Source: Wuchereria bancrofti (taxonomy: Eukaryota > Nematoda > Chromadorea > Rhabditida > Onchocercidae). From it: a stretch of 64,000 bases of DNA. The DNA lies in the NCBI GenBank assembly GCA_005281725.1, contig SSBO01000012.1, positions 446,012-510,011 of the forward strand, written 5' to 3'. Below are positions 50,870 through 60,616 of this stretch, piece after piece. The notes under the pieces were generated by a model. The model was given only the letters and a program-made list of their open reading frames with translations. It searched no databases and was not told the origin of the DNA. Each line of letters opens with the position of its first letter. Within the stretch, counting starts at the first letter, position 1. The translations under genes and the position numbers were made by a program.

Positions 50870-53800
50870 AATTGCATGCATTTGAAAAGACATGAAAAAG
50901 GCATTTTGAACTAAATAAAAATTACTAGAGAAAATTACAGAGCAAGAAAAACATGCAATAAATAAAAACAACAACAAAAAAAGTGTAAACAAATAAAACA
51001 AAATATAAAAACACTCACTAAGTAAAAGATCATACAATAATATGAGTACAACAGGAAAATCAAACACAATTGAACTGATTGAAATTAACATAAAAAGCAT
51101 GCAGTTAGTAAAAGTACAAAAATGCATGCGAAAAACAAAATTGATGAAACAAAATTTGATAATTGTGATTAAATCATAATAATGAAAAATAAAAAATTTA
51201 AAAAAAATAAAATCAAAAAAAGGCATTAAAAATAAGTACCATAGGGTGAGCAAAGCTGATAAAAAGCATCTGATTATCAGTAGACATATGAAAATGCGTG
51301 CAGAAAATAGTGTTAAAAGAAGAAATCCGATAATTATAATTACTTACACAATAAGGATCAAGTATGCAGTTTGTGTAATAACAAAAAAGCATGCATAACT
51401 AATAAGTACAACAAGTGCGGGAAGATGATGGTTAATAGAAAGCATATAGTCAATAGAAATGCATGCTAAAAAAATGCATGCACAAAAAAGCTGACAAAAA
51501 AAGTTCGTAATTCTTAAAAAGTTCGTAATTCAAACAATGTCCAATAGTTCATTTAAAAAAAAGACATGCAGTTATTGAAAAACTACAAAAGAAAGCATAA
51601 GACTACTAAAATTAATAAAAAAAAATGCATTATGTGCAAATAGGACATTTGAACTCGAATAAAACCAAAAATCAAATATTCTAAAACAACAGAAAACATA
51701 AGGAAAATTAGCGTTAAAAATCAATGAAAAAATCGAGTTAACTTGAATTTTTTAGAAATAATGAGTTCAAAAAAATTCTGAATGCTCCGAAAAATCGAAA
51801 AAATTCTAGCATCTAATCTCTTCAAGGAAATGTGATAAATTTATGATGTGACGTATCTTGCATACTGTCCACTTAACTAATTCAGAACACAAATGTTTTA
51901 ATGATACTCAAAGGAAAACTTGATATAGAAGATATCTTATCACTGTTTTTTTATCAGCATTTACATGACCAACGATGACTTAATTAACCACTGGCTTGTT
52001 TTCTTGAAGAAAATAAAAATAGAAATAAAAATAAACCTTGCTTTCGCTCTGAAATATCTCTTATTATCATATTTCTCAAAACCCAGCTACTCTTTAAAAC
52101 AGCTCCTTTAATTTGCAAAATTGCCAGCTAAGTAATCCCTGATAGCAAATTTTCTTTTTTGTAATACTTACCATTTCCTCGAAGTCCCCTAACCATTTAT
52201 TGCTGCGACGCAACAATCTCTGTAATCACGATATCATTAATCAATTCCGTAGGATGGCATGCGACAAGTAGAAATGATCTTGAAAGTTACCTGAAAACTT
52301 AAATTAATGAAAAAAAAATAGGAGAAAGCAAGCAGTAAGTAAAACATGCGTGGCTCTTAGAAAATAAATGATAAGAAATGTAAAGAAAGTGAGGTTAAAA
52401 TAAATCATGCAAAAACTAGGAGTTAAACTGACAGAACTTTTCTATTAATAATCATTCACAACGAATAAAATAAAATAGGAAAGAAGTACATCCAAACAGT
52501 ATGCAAGAAACAAATTTAAAAAATGAAAACAATCTAATAAGTGAGAGAAATAAAAATATGCATGCGAAAAGATATGAAAAATGTACTGTGAATTAAATAC
52601 AAATTACTAGTATCGGAAAAGGTCAAACAATAAATATAGTTAACCAAAATCATGGAAATACTGGAAGTAGAAAAAATAAGTGCGATGACATGAGTGTAGC
52701 AGAAAAATTGAATACTAACTGAAATGGTTGAAATCAACACAAAAAGCATGCATTTAGTAGAAATTCGAAAATGCATGCAGAAAACCAAATTAACAAATGT
52801 GTAACATAAAAAGCTAAAAAAGGCATGCAGTTAGTAAAAGCAACAAAAAGTATACAACCAGTAAAACTGCAAAAAAACATGCAGATATTAAAAACACAAA
52901 AAAGCATGCATAACCAATAAGTATAACAAGTGCGGGAACATCAGTGTTTATAAGGAGCATGCAGTTAGTAGAAATTCAAAAATGCATGCAGAAAATCGAA
53001 TTAGCAAAAAAGAGTTCGACAAATGTTATTAATTATAATTAATTAGTTCAGTAATTGTAAATAATGTCGGGTAAGAGAGGTTAAAAAGTTTGTAAGTATT
53101 AAAGCAGCAAAAAAGCACAGACAACTAATAATTATAGTAAATTCAGGAAGACCCAAATTAATAAAAAGCATGCAGTTAGTAAAACCACTAAAATGCATGC
53201 AACTAGTAAATTACTAAAAACACAAAAAAGCATGCACAACTTAACAAATACATTAAGACCAAAATTACAAAAAGCATACAGTTAGTAAAACCATTAAAAT
53301 GCATGCAACTAGTAAATTATTAAAAACACAAAAAAGCATGCACAACTTAACAAATATACCAAGACCAAAATTGATAAAAAGCATGCAGTTAGTAAAACCA
53401 TTAAAATGCATGCAACTAGTAAAGCAGTAAAAAAAACATGCAGTTATTAAAAACACGAAAAAGCATACACAACTTAACAAGTACATTAAGACCAAAATTG
53501 ATAAAAAGCATGCAGTTAGTAAAACTATTAAAATGCATGCAACTAGTAAATTATTAAAAACACAAAAAAGCATGCACAACTTAACAAATATATTAAGACC
53601 AAAATTGATAAAAAGCATGCAATTAGTAAAACCATTAAAATGCATGCAACTAGTAAAGCAATAAAAAACATGCAGTTATTAAAAACACAAAAAAGCATGC
53701 ACAACTTAACAAATATACTAAGACCAAAATTGATAAAAAGCATGCAGTTAGTAAAACCATTAAAATGCATGCAACTAGTAAAGCAGTAAAAAAACACGCA

Positions 53801-54310
53801 GTTATTAAAAACACAAAAGCATACACAACTTAACAAGTACATTAAGACCAAAATTGATAAAAAGCATGCAGTTAGTAAAACTATTAAAATGCATGCAACT
53901 AGTAAATTATTAAAAACACAAAAAAGCATGCACAACTTAACAAATATACTAAGACCAAAATTGATAAAAAGCATGCAGTTAGTAAAACCATTAAAATGCA
54001 TGCAACTAGTAAAGCAGTAAAAAAACACGCAGTTATTAAAAACACAAAAGCATACACAACTTAACAAGTACATTAAGACCAAAATTGATAAAAAGCATGC
54101 AGTTAGTAAAACTATTAAAATGCATGCAACTAGTAAATTATTAAAAACACAAAAAAGCATGCACAACTTAACAAATATATTAAGACCAAAATTGATAAAA
54201 AGCATGCAATTAGTAAAACCATCAAAATGCATGCAACTAGTAAAGCAATAAAAAAACATGCAGTTATTAAAAACACAAAAAAGCATACACAACTTAACAA
54301 ATACATTAAG
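50870..54310. repeat. GCATGC-rich satellite
   Basis: Diverged copies from 50870 with a homogeneous core at 53160-54300. The core alternates 107 and 124 bp monomers, giving a 231-bp dimer (GCATGC starts at 53509, 53740, 53864 and 54095). Each monomer has AAAAAGCATGCAGTTAGTAA and AAAATGCATGCAACTAGTAA. I count roughly 25 GCATGC words in 53160-54260. The core keeps a minus-strand frame open for 278 codons because the dimer is a multiple of three. That product is a Cys/Phe/Leu repeat and I do not accept it as a gene. Confidence 0.93.
52172..52219 (-). CDS. Candidate 16-codon exon inside the satellite region
   Basis: Minus strand GATTACAG|AGATTG...GAAATG|GTAAGT, reading RLLRRSNKWLGDFEEM with both splice sites near consensus. 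It sits in a non-repetitive island (about 51830-52310) within the satellite. The parent gene is unknown; it may belong with the 50161-50490 exons through an unseen exon. Confidence 0.35.
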
Positions 54311-55490
54311 TATAAAGTTTAAAAAGAGTTTCATTTCCGAAAATTCATTAACCCCATTGAAAAGGAAATATATTCTCAAAATATATTCTCAAAAATCACG
54401 ACAAAATTTTAGGGTTTCAAAAATTTACGCTAGAATTCAAAAGATCTATGAAAAATCTAAGAATTTGAAAATTTTTTTTTCAGAATTTCAAAAGCCACAT
54501 TTATTCTGTACTAGATTTTAGGTCATTGACTAACTACATCCAATTTCAGTTTTCTTCTGCCACTAATCAATAAGTTTGAGATAACACAAGACCAGGTATC
54601 AACTCGTGAATCAGTTCAAAAAAAGTCAAAAATTTAAAAAAATAAAAAAATAAAAAGAAGACATTGTTAAACCATTCGATTATGTCATCATTACTCAACT
54701 TAGTAATTCATTAGATCTAAATTAAAATGCAAACATAACTGCAGAGAGGAATTGTACAAAAATTATTCGAATGCTTTTTAAAATAAGTCAAAATGAACTT
54801 TTATTAGAAGTTCATTCTACCTACTTGTTTAATAGCCAAAGTCAAATCATTGTAATACATAACACAACATTAACAAACTTAATAATATCAAAGAACCCAT
54901 TAAAAAATAAACAATATAAAGTTAAATGTAGTGCAAGTTGATACCTGGTATGAACAGAAAATTTAGTGAGAAATATTTAGCACAAGAAACGTTATTTTAA
55001 AAGCATTAAAATATCAGTGAAAAAAGAAAGAAAAGAAAACATTGGAAATAACGAACAAAATAACATGAACTCTAAACAATAAACAGGATTTTAAGAATTG
55101 AAAAAATTAAGCTACCAATATTATCAGTAATAATTATCAGATCATTAAAATACTATGTTATTAACAATAATAATTATCAGATCATTAAAATACTATGTTA
55201 TTAACACTATTAGTGAACTGGAAAACAGGTAACTTAAAGCAACAAAATTTTAGCAAAAGTTACCCGAAAAACAAGTAAAATGTAAAAAAAAAAAACGAAA
55301 CAAAAAACTACAAAAACAACTGAGCTCAAAGTACTGTAATCAAATTTTATGACTATCAATTCTCCTTTAAAGTTTTTCAATTTTATCAACAGTAGCCGTT
55401 AAATGTCTAAATTTCTATTTCTCTGTTACCCTCTCCGAAATATGAACACAGTTGTTTTTACATTTCAATATATTTCAAAGAACATGAAAA
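54311..55490. other. AT-rich sequence between satellite and T-tract
   Basis: Contains a 47-bp direct duplication (about 55119-55165 and 55166-55212, with AATAATTATCAGATCATTAA). No gene seen. Confidence 0.6.
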
Positions 55491-55622
55491 AAAATTTTTT
55501 TGAACTTTTCAAATTTAAATTTTTTCGTTTTTTATATTTTTAATTTTTTTTTTTGTTTCTTTATATTTTTAATTTTTTTTGTTTTTCTATATTTTTATTT
55601 TTTTTTTTTTTTTTTTCATTTT

Positions 55623-55658
<36 letters not shown>

Positions 55659-55684
55659 TTTTTTCTTAGTTTTTTTTTTTTTTT
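55491..55684. repeat. Long T-rich tract (A-rich on the minus strand)
   Basis: Almost 200 nt of T runs broken by single A, C or G. It makes a spurious poly-Phe ORF on the plus strand. On the minus strand it directly follows GC-richer sequence. Confidence 0.95.
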
Positions 55685-55699
55685 AGGTTTTTGTTCGTT

Positions 55700-55799
55700 A
55701 TTTTTGAATTCGCTAACCCGCTTGGATGTAGCTTGGAGAATTGGAACAGGCAGCGACAGGCTTGCCACATGTGGGGGAGTGCCAGATGATGTTAATAGC
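55700..55799 (-). other. GC-richer segment, possible last exon or 3' UTR of the zinc-finger gene
   Basis: Minus strand TTTTCAG|GCTATTAACATC. Joined to the donor at 55947 it gives one Tyr then TAA, i.e. an alternative C-terminus FIPGY. Another frame is open (TSSGTPPHVASLSLPVPILQ) but its phase does not match. The base composition is like the neighbouring GC-rich exons, so I favour membership of that gene. Confidence 0.35.
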
Positions 55800-55920
55800 C
55801 TGAAAAAAAATTTTACTGAATTAAGAAAGCTATGAGATCAACTTTATGAATATGTTAATGAACTTATGAATTATTTCCCATAATCATTCAACTTTTCTTC
55901 TTTTGTTTCCAATTTTCATT

Positions 55921-57322
55921 TCATAAATTTCTCATATATTTCTTACCTGGAATGAAGAGGCAATGGCCATCCTCTTCTCTCCCCACAAGATCTAATCTGC
56001 GGCGTTTTGCCTGCCTTTCATTGATTACGGCTGCACATGCCCTCGGGCACCAATCGAGGGCATGGATTTCTATTGCTGCAATTTTTTGTGCAGCCGTAAA
56101 CTCAGGTGGCAACAGGAGGTAATGCCCACAGCGGGCACAAAAACCTGGAATATACTTTTGATTTACGTAACATAATAAACAGTTTGGCATTTTTTAGATC
56201 GAATCAAATGTATCAATAAGAAAATAGTATCGTTTCAAAGTACTTACCATCCTGTTTATGTGTTCTCGAGGCATGAATGCGCCACCCTTTCAGTGTTCCA
56301 AACTGCCTGTTGCAGATACCACACACTGAAAATAGAAATTAATAGTAAATATTGTTGAATAAATTGCTTATCAAAGCATAGATACAAAAATACTGTCACC
56401 GTTTGATGTATTATAAACAAAAAACTTTTATGGTTTCATTCATGAAAATGATTCTATCAGTACAAATCAAAAATCAAATGATACATTACTTCATTATTTC
56501 GCTAGATTACAAACAAAAGTTATAAATTACCGATGATGTTCTCTCCTTCTACTTCAATCACCGTGTACGGCTCTGCCTGCGGCACTTGTAACTCTCTTCT
56601 GAAGCGGTCCGGAAGATTTCCTAGATCCGCAGGGCGGAATATTTCCGGAGTTGCCGCAGCCAAGGTCTTCTGCGTAGCAAGAACCGGGATGGTTATCGTC
56701 CTCGATCTTCTGAAATGAGCTTAAATTTGGTGTGAGTTATTCGAACATTTTATGCCTGTTCCAATCATTACCTTACTATACATTTGCTGAAATAATTTAA
56801 AACTTACAAGACGAGTTCACGGACCGTCTCTTCCGGTTCTGTAATGCTACTCGCCTCCAATGGTGCCACCGGTACCTCAGATTCATCTTCTTCATCATCC
56901 GGCAAAGGGGCCCACTCCGCTCCTGACGGCCACTTGTCGGCTTCATCATCGCTTTCAGGCAGAGGGGCCCACTCTGCCTCTTCCACGTTAAATTCCGGTT
57001 CCTGAGGCACCGGTCTCTCTTCCATTTCATTTTGGGCATTTCGCCCTTCCAGCTCCTCCAACCTCCTCTCCGCCTCCTCCAAGCGGGTTAAGAGGGAGCT
57101 TTCAAGCTGAAAAAGCTACATTTTATAATTTTATCTTGAAATTTGGACACTTTCTTATCAGAATTAAAAGAAAAAAAAAACAGAAAAAAACGAAGCAATT
57201 ACCTGCTCCTTTTCAGTTATGTATTCCTGTAATGCTTGCAGCATTACAGGCTCTGTTTTCAGATAATCCAGAACATCGAAAATCATCGGATGTCCTGGAC
57301 TTTGTCCGCTAAGCGCACTCAT
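55921..57322 (-). CDS. Unrecognised acidic protein with C2H2 zinc finger, GC-rich exons
   Basis: Exons 5' to 3': 57322-57203, 57106-56808 (or from 57115, in frame), 56709-56531, 56325-56248, 56144-55947 or reading through to TGA at 55921. Phases agree. The protein starts MSALSGQSPGHP, has a Glu-rich coiled segment (RLEEAERRLEELEG), an acidic part with EWAPLP twice, a basic/hydrophobic part (RSRTITIPVLATQ), then a classical finger CGICNRQFGTLKGWRIHASR-TH (C-x2-C-x12-H-x5-H) and a second module FCARCGHYLLLPPEF...HALDWCPRAC. The end is basic (QAKRRRLD). This suggests nucleic-acid binding, but I do not recognise the family. The finger recalls those at the N-terminus of R2-type retroelements, an uncertain resemblance; no reverse transcriptase is visible. 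Exons are GC-rich (35 of 60 bases at 56821-56880) while introns are AT-rich. The acceptor TTTTGTAG|A directly before the ATG fits trans-splicing or the upstream exon at 58145. Confidence 0.75.
56251..56323 (-). other. C2H2 zinc-finger domain
   Basis: One exon carries essentially the whole finger: CGIC, then GTLKGWRIHASRTH, with the second His five residues after the first. Known fingers of this type bind DNA or RNA. Confidence 0.8.
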
Positions 57323-57324
57323 TC

Positions 57325-58144
57325 TACAAAATTAGCAAATTTATCAAATATTTACGAAGCACAAAAACACATGATAAAACTATTATTTACGGACGGTAAA
57401 ATAACGACGAATTGTACAACCTATTTAAAATTGGTTATAATACTGCCTTGCCTACTACATGTGCCAAGCATCAAACACCTCACATTTTCGTTTCTTAATC
57501 TCATTTGTACTCCAAACAACAAACTTAATTCAACAAATCAATTTAAATGAAAAGAATAACATTCATAAGAAAATGATATTCTAAAAGAAGCGTCCCGCTC
57601 TCAAGAAGATATGCAAATAACTTACTTACTTTATATAGGAGATGGCTCACCCTGTTGTTCCCTGTTTTTTGTTCTTACAGAAAATATTTGCTCTCTTATG
57701 CTCTCTAATATATCTTAATTTGTTTTTATATCATGCATCTTATCACTTCTTTTCTGTATGGGAAAAAAAAAAACGATTTCTTTTCTCAACCTTTTCTTTT
57801 AATTAATACAAATATCTATTGAATTTTTTAAATTTAATGAATAGCGATCAACCAAATAAACATTACTTACAATTTAGCACTTAAGTGTGTGTCATTTTCG
57901 GATTATTAAATATGTTTTTTTTGGCAATTTTTCTTTCCGCATTTTAATTCTCACTCATTCAGTTAATATATTTGTTGCCATTATGAAAGCAATCAGAAAA
58001 ACCAAGACAATAATGAAATTATAGGACTGATAGTAATTTTGATGAAGTAAATTTTTAGTTAAAGAAATGAAAAAATGAACGGTTTTCGATATGATCAAAA
58101 ACAATCAATATTCGGATAAAAATATGATAATGGTATTAGTTTAC
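57325..58144. other. AT-rich intron or 5' flank of the zinc-finger gene
   Basis: No coding-like segment seen apart from a moderately GC-rich stretch near 57590-57660. If the 58145 exon is real this is an 821-nt intron. Confidence 0.5.
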
Positions 58145-58221
58145 CGCAGATTACCGGAAAAAGTTAATTGGAATACTAAAGGTGCTGTAACACCGGTGAA
58201 ACCAAGTTTTACTCGAAACAT
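58145..58221 (-). CDS. Candidate first exon of the zinc-finger gene
   Basis: Minus strand ATG TTT CGA GTA AAA CTT GGT ... CTG CG|GTAAAC, encoding MFRVKLGFTGVTAPLVFQL and a few more. Its phase (two bases left) joins exactly to the A at 57323 before ATG AGT GCG, giving R-M-S-A-L. A phase match has a one-in-three chance of being accidental. Confidence 0.4.
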
Positions 58222-58376
58222 TTTTTAAAAAAAAATTTCTTTTTTGAAATAAATGGTTTGACGAGAAGTTTAATTATTGTTATATATATTTTGTAAATAT
58301 ACTTATTAACTAATAGCAAACTCATATAATTAAAGCATACGAATGTTCAAAACTATTCAAACCTTTAAAAGTTTAA

Positions 58377-59360
58377 TCAATGTGAACGTTGTTGAGCATT
58401 TAACATCACAGAAGCGCCGAAAGGTAGAATAGGTCGTTTGGTTTCAGTTTTTGAACAAAATTTATTGGATTGTAATTGTTGCTACGGTAATACTGGAATG
58501 TACTTAATCTTTGATTGTTTAAATCAACATTTATATATATATAAATGAATGATTCATAAATTGAATAATGAAGATTATGAATTTTGATAATTTAAAAAAT
58601 TCAACTAGTCGCTTATTTGATTAAATTGATTAAGGGGTTAGATCAATAAAACAATTCATATTTTTATTTTTTATTTTTTTTTTGGCAGAATTTGATTATA
58701 TAAAAGAAACTGGTATGATCGATGTCGTTATTCAAATCAAACTCGACTGTCAGCTGATAGTGGTAAAGTTGATTTGCCGGAAAAAAAAAGAAAACTTTTC
58801 GAAAGCAGAAAAAAAAGCACTAATTTAAATCAAATTTTTTCCTGCAAGAAGATTTATGTTCTTTACATTTTTGTGTATAATAATTAAAAATTCCATGCAA
58901 GCTAATAATTACGAAAATTTTTGAAAGCTAATATTTTTTCTTATTAAAATTCATTATTCAAAACGATTGTTTTAATTACATGAAATATAAATTCTTTAGA
59001 ATTGAAATTGTAAAAAAATGATAATATTTAAAAAATGCAAATTATAAACGGAAAGAAAAAACTAACTGTATTTAATAGTAACTGAAGTGCAATGCAATAT
59101 TTTTGAATGCATATAAAATTGTTAAAAGTCATTTCATAAATTTAATTAAAATGACTTATTCAACTAGATTTAAATCATTTAATGTCTTTAAATGAATATA
59201 AAATTATTAAAAGCCATTTCATATAATTTAAATTAATTTGTTCATCCAGGTTTAAATCATTGAATATCAGAAAACAGCACGAAATCTTATAACTTTACTT
59301 AATATATTTTTGTGTCCATCTGTCGCATTGGCTTCTTTCATCTGCCTAATAATATCGTCG
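58377..59360 (-). CDS. Candidate 3' end of an unrecognised gene (two exons)
   Basis: Exons 59360-59294 (DDIIRQMKEANATDGHKNIL) and 58481-58377 (QQLQSNKFCSKTETKRPILP..., ending NAQQRSH and TGA). Acceptors TTAG|CGAC and CGTAG|CAAC and the donor AAA|GTTATA are acceptable, and the phases fit. The first exon needs two bases from an upstream exon that I could not find. The stop is 155 bp before the possible start of the zinc-finger gene on the same strand. The intervening 58680-58800 is open in frames on both strands and could hold a further exon. Confidence 0.4.
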
Positions 59361-59419
59361 CTAATACATTTAAATGAAATAAAATAAAGCACATATAATA
59401 AGTAAATTAAAGTAAATTA

Positions 59420-60616
59420 AGTAAAAAAAAGCATGCAAACTGAAGATAATCACAAAAACATATGACAAATATAATTGGTAAAAAGACATTGATAATGCAG
59501 AAAACAAAATTAAATCATTTTGTCGATTTGCCGATCAATCAAAGAACTGATCAATTAGTTTTTCGTAAAATTCTACAAATGTAGAATGAAGCTAATTTGT
59601 TTACTAATTAATTTGATATGTGACATTTTGTAGATTTCCAAATTTCCAAAAAAGGTGATATTTCCAATTTTTTGACATTTTCATACATTCTAATTGTACA
59701 AATAGCATATTAATATGATTACAATAGATAAAAAAGATTTAACATTCTGGGATAGCTTTAGTTAATAATTGATTGTTTAGTTCAAACTTTTTATATCAGT
59801 ATGCCATTTAGAAATTTACGAAAATGGTTAATAATTTGCGAACTTTGCGAAATGCTAACTTAATTTTTTATGTTTGTCCAAGCAATGAAATGAACGGTGA
59901 GTCAATCTAAGGTAATGTTTACTTTTGAAAGAAAGCATTAAATTTGGGTATTAAATAAAGGTTTAGAAGTTTACCCAAGCAACGTCACCTTTTCTTATAT
60001 TTTCATTTATGTCACTTGAAATTTCAGCAATTAACAATTTCCTCTGCATTTCGGATTTGAAATGATTTTTCAGTATTTGGGAATTTCACGGATCATTTTA
60101 GATTTATTAAAACTATTGCAGTTTTCTTTGCAATCTTTGCGATGATTTAGTAATTAGAGTTTATTTATAGCTACCATACATTTATTGTAATTTATGTGCG
60201 TATGCTACTTGGAATTTCAATAATAACCGGTTTCTTCTGCTTTCTTACTCCGGAAAAATTATGTGACAATCGGTAATCCTGCACATCACCTTTCATTTGC
60301 TAAATTTGTTTTTCTTTATACTCTGTGACAATCAAAAATTCATTTTCATCTGGAATTATTGAATTTCGTAAATTTTCTTTACAATTTTAAAGATAAATTG
60401 CAGTAACTGGAATTCATTAATAGCTAACATACAGTTAAAATTTTAACAATTATTCTAGTAAAGTTCCGGATTTCCGATCTTTTCTATTCGATCTCTTAAA
60501 GTGAAACCGATTGCTTCTTTTTTTGTTTCATTTTATATTAATTACAATGTATGTGAAAGTTTTGATTTAAAAGAGCGGAAAGGATCAATTTTATAATAAA
60601 TATGAGAGAAAGCTAA
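59420..60616. other. AT-rich region upstream of the KCTD gene with a diverged duplication
   Basis: 60014-60047 resembles 60207-60240 (ACTTG(A/G)AATTTCA...TTTC(C/T)TCTGC), and 60119-60181 resembles 60371-60435 (TTTTCTTT(G/A)CAAT...ATAGCTA(C/A)CATACA). The copies read as short open minus-strand stretches (AEISSDINENIRKGDVAW; IIEIPSSIRT), but no gene model could be built. Confidence 0.5.

Noticed and set aside
50858..51253. 131-codon minus-strand ORF
   Set aside because: Hydrophobic low-complexity reading of diverged satellite copies and A-rich sequence.
53265..54379. Long minus-strand ORFs rich in Cys, Phe and Leu
   Set aside because: They are translations of the GCATGC satellite; composition and repeat structure do not look like a protein gene.
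55500..55835. 111-codon plus-strand ORF
   Set aside because: Mostly poly-Phe from the T-tract; the short complex end is antisense to GC-rich sequence assigned to the minus-strand gene.
57236..57550. 104-codon plus-strand ORF
   Set aside because: Partly antisense to the first exon of the zinc-finger gene; the rest is ordinary AT-rich sequence.
58700..58890. Plus-strand ORF after TTTTTTGGCAG
   Set aside because: The same DNA is open in several frames on both strands, so I could not decide which, if any, is coding.
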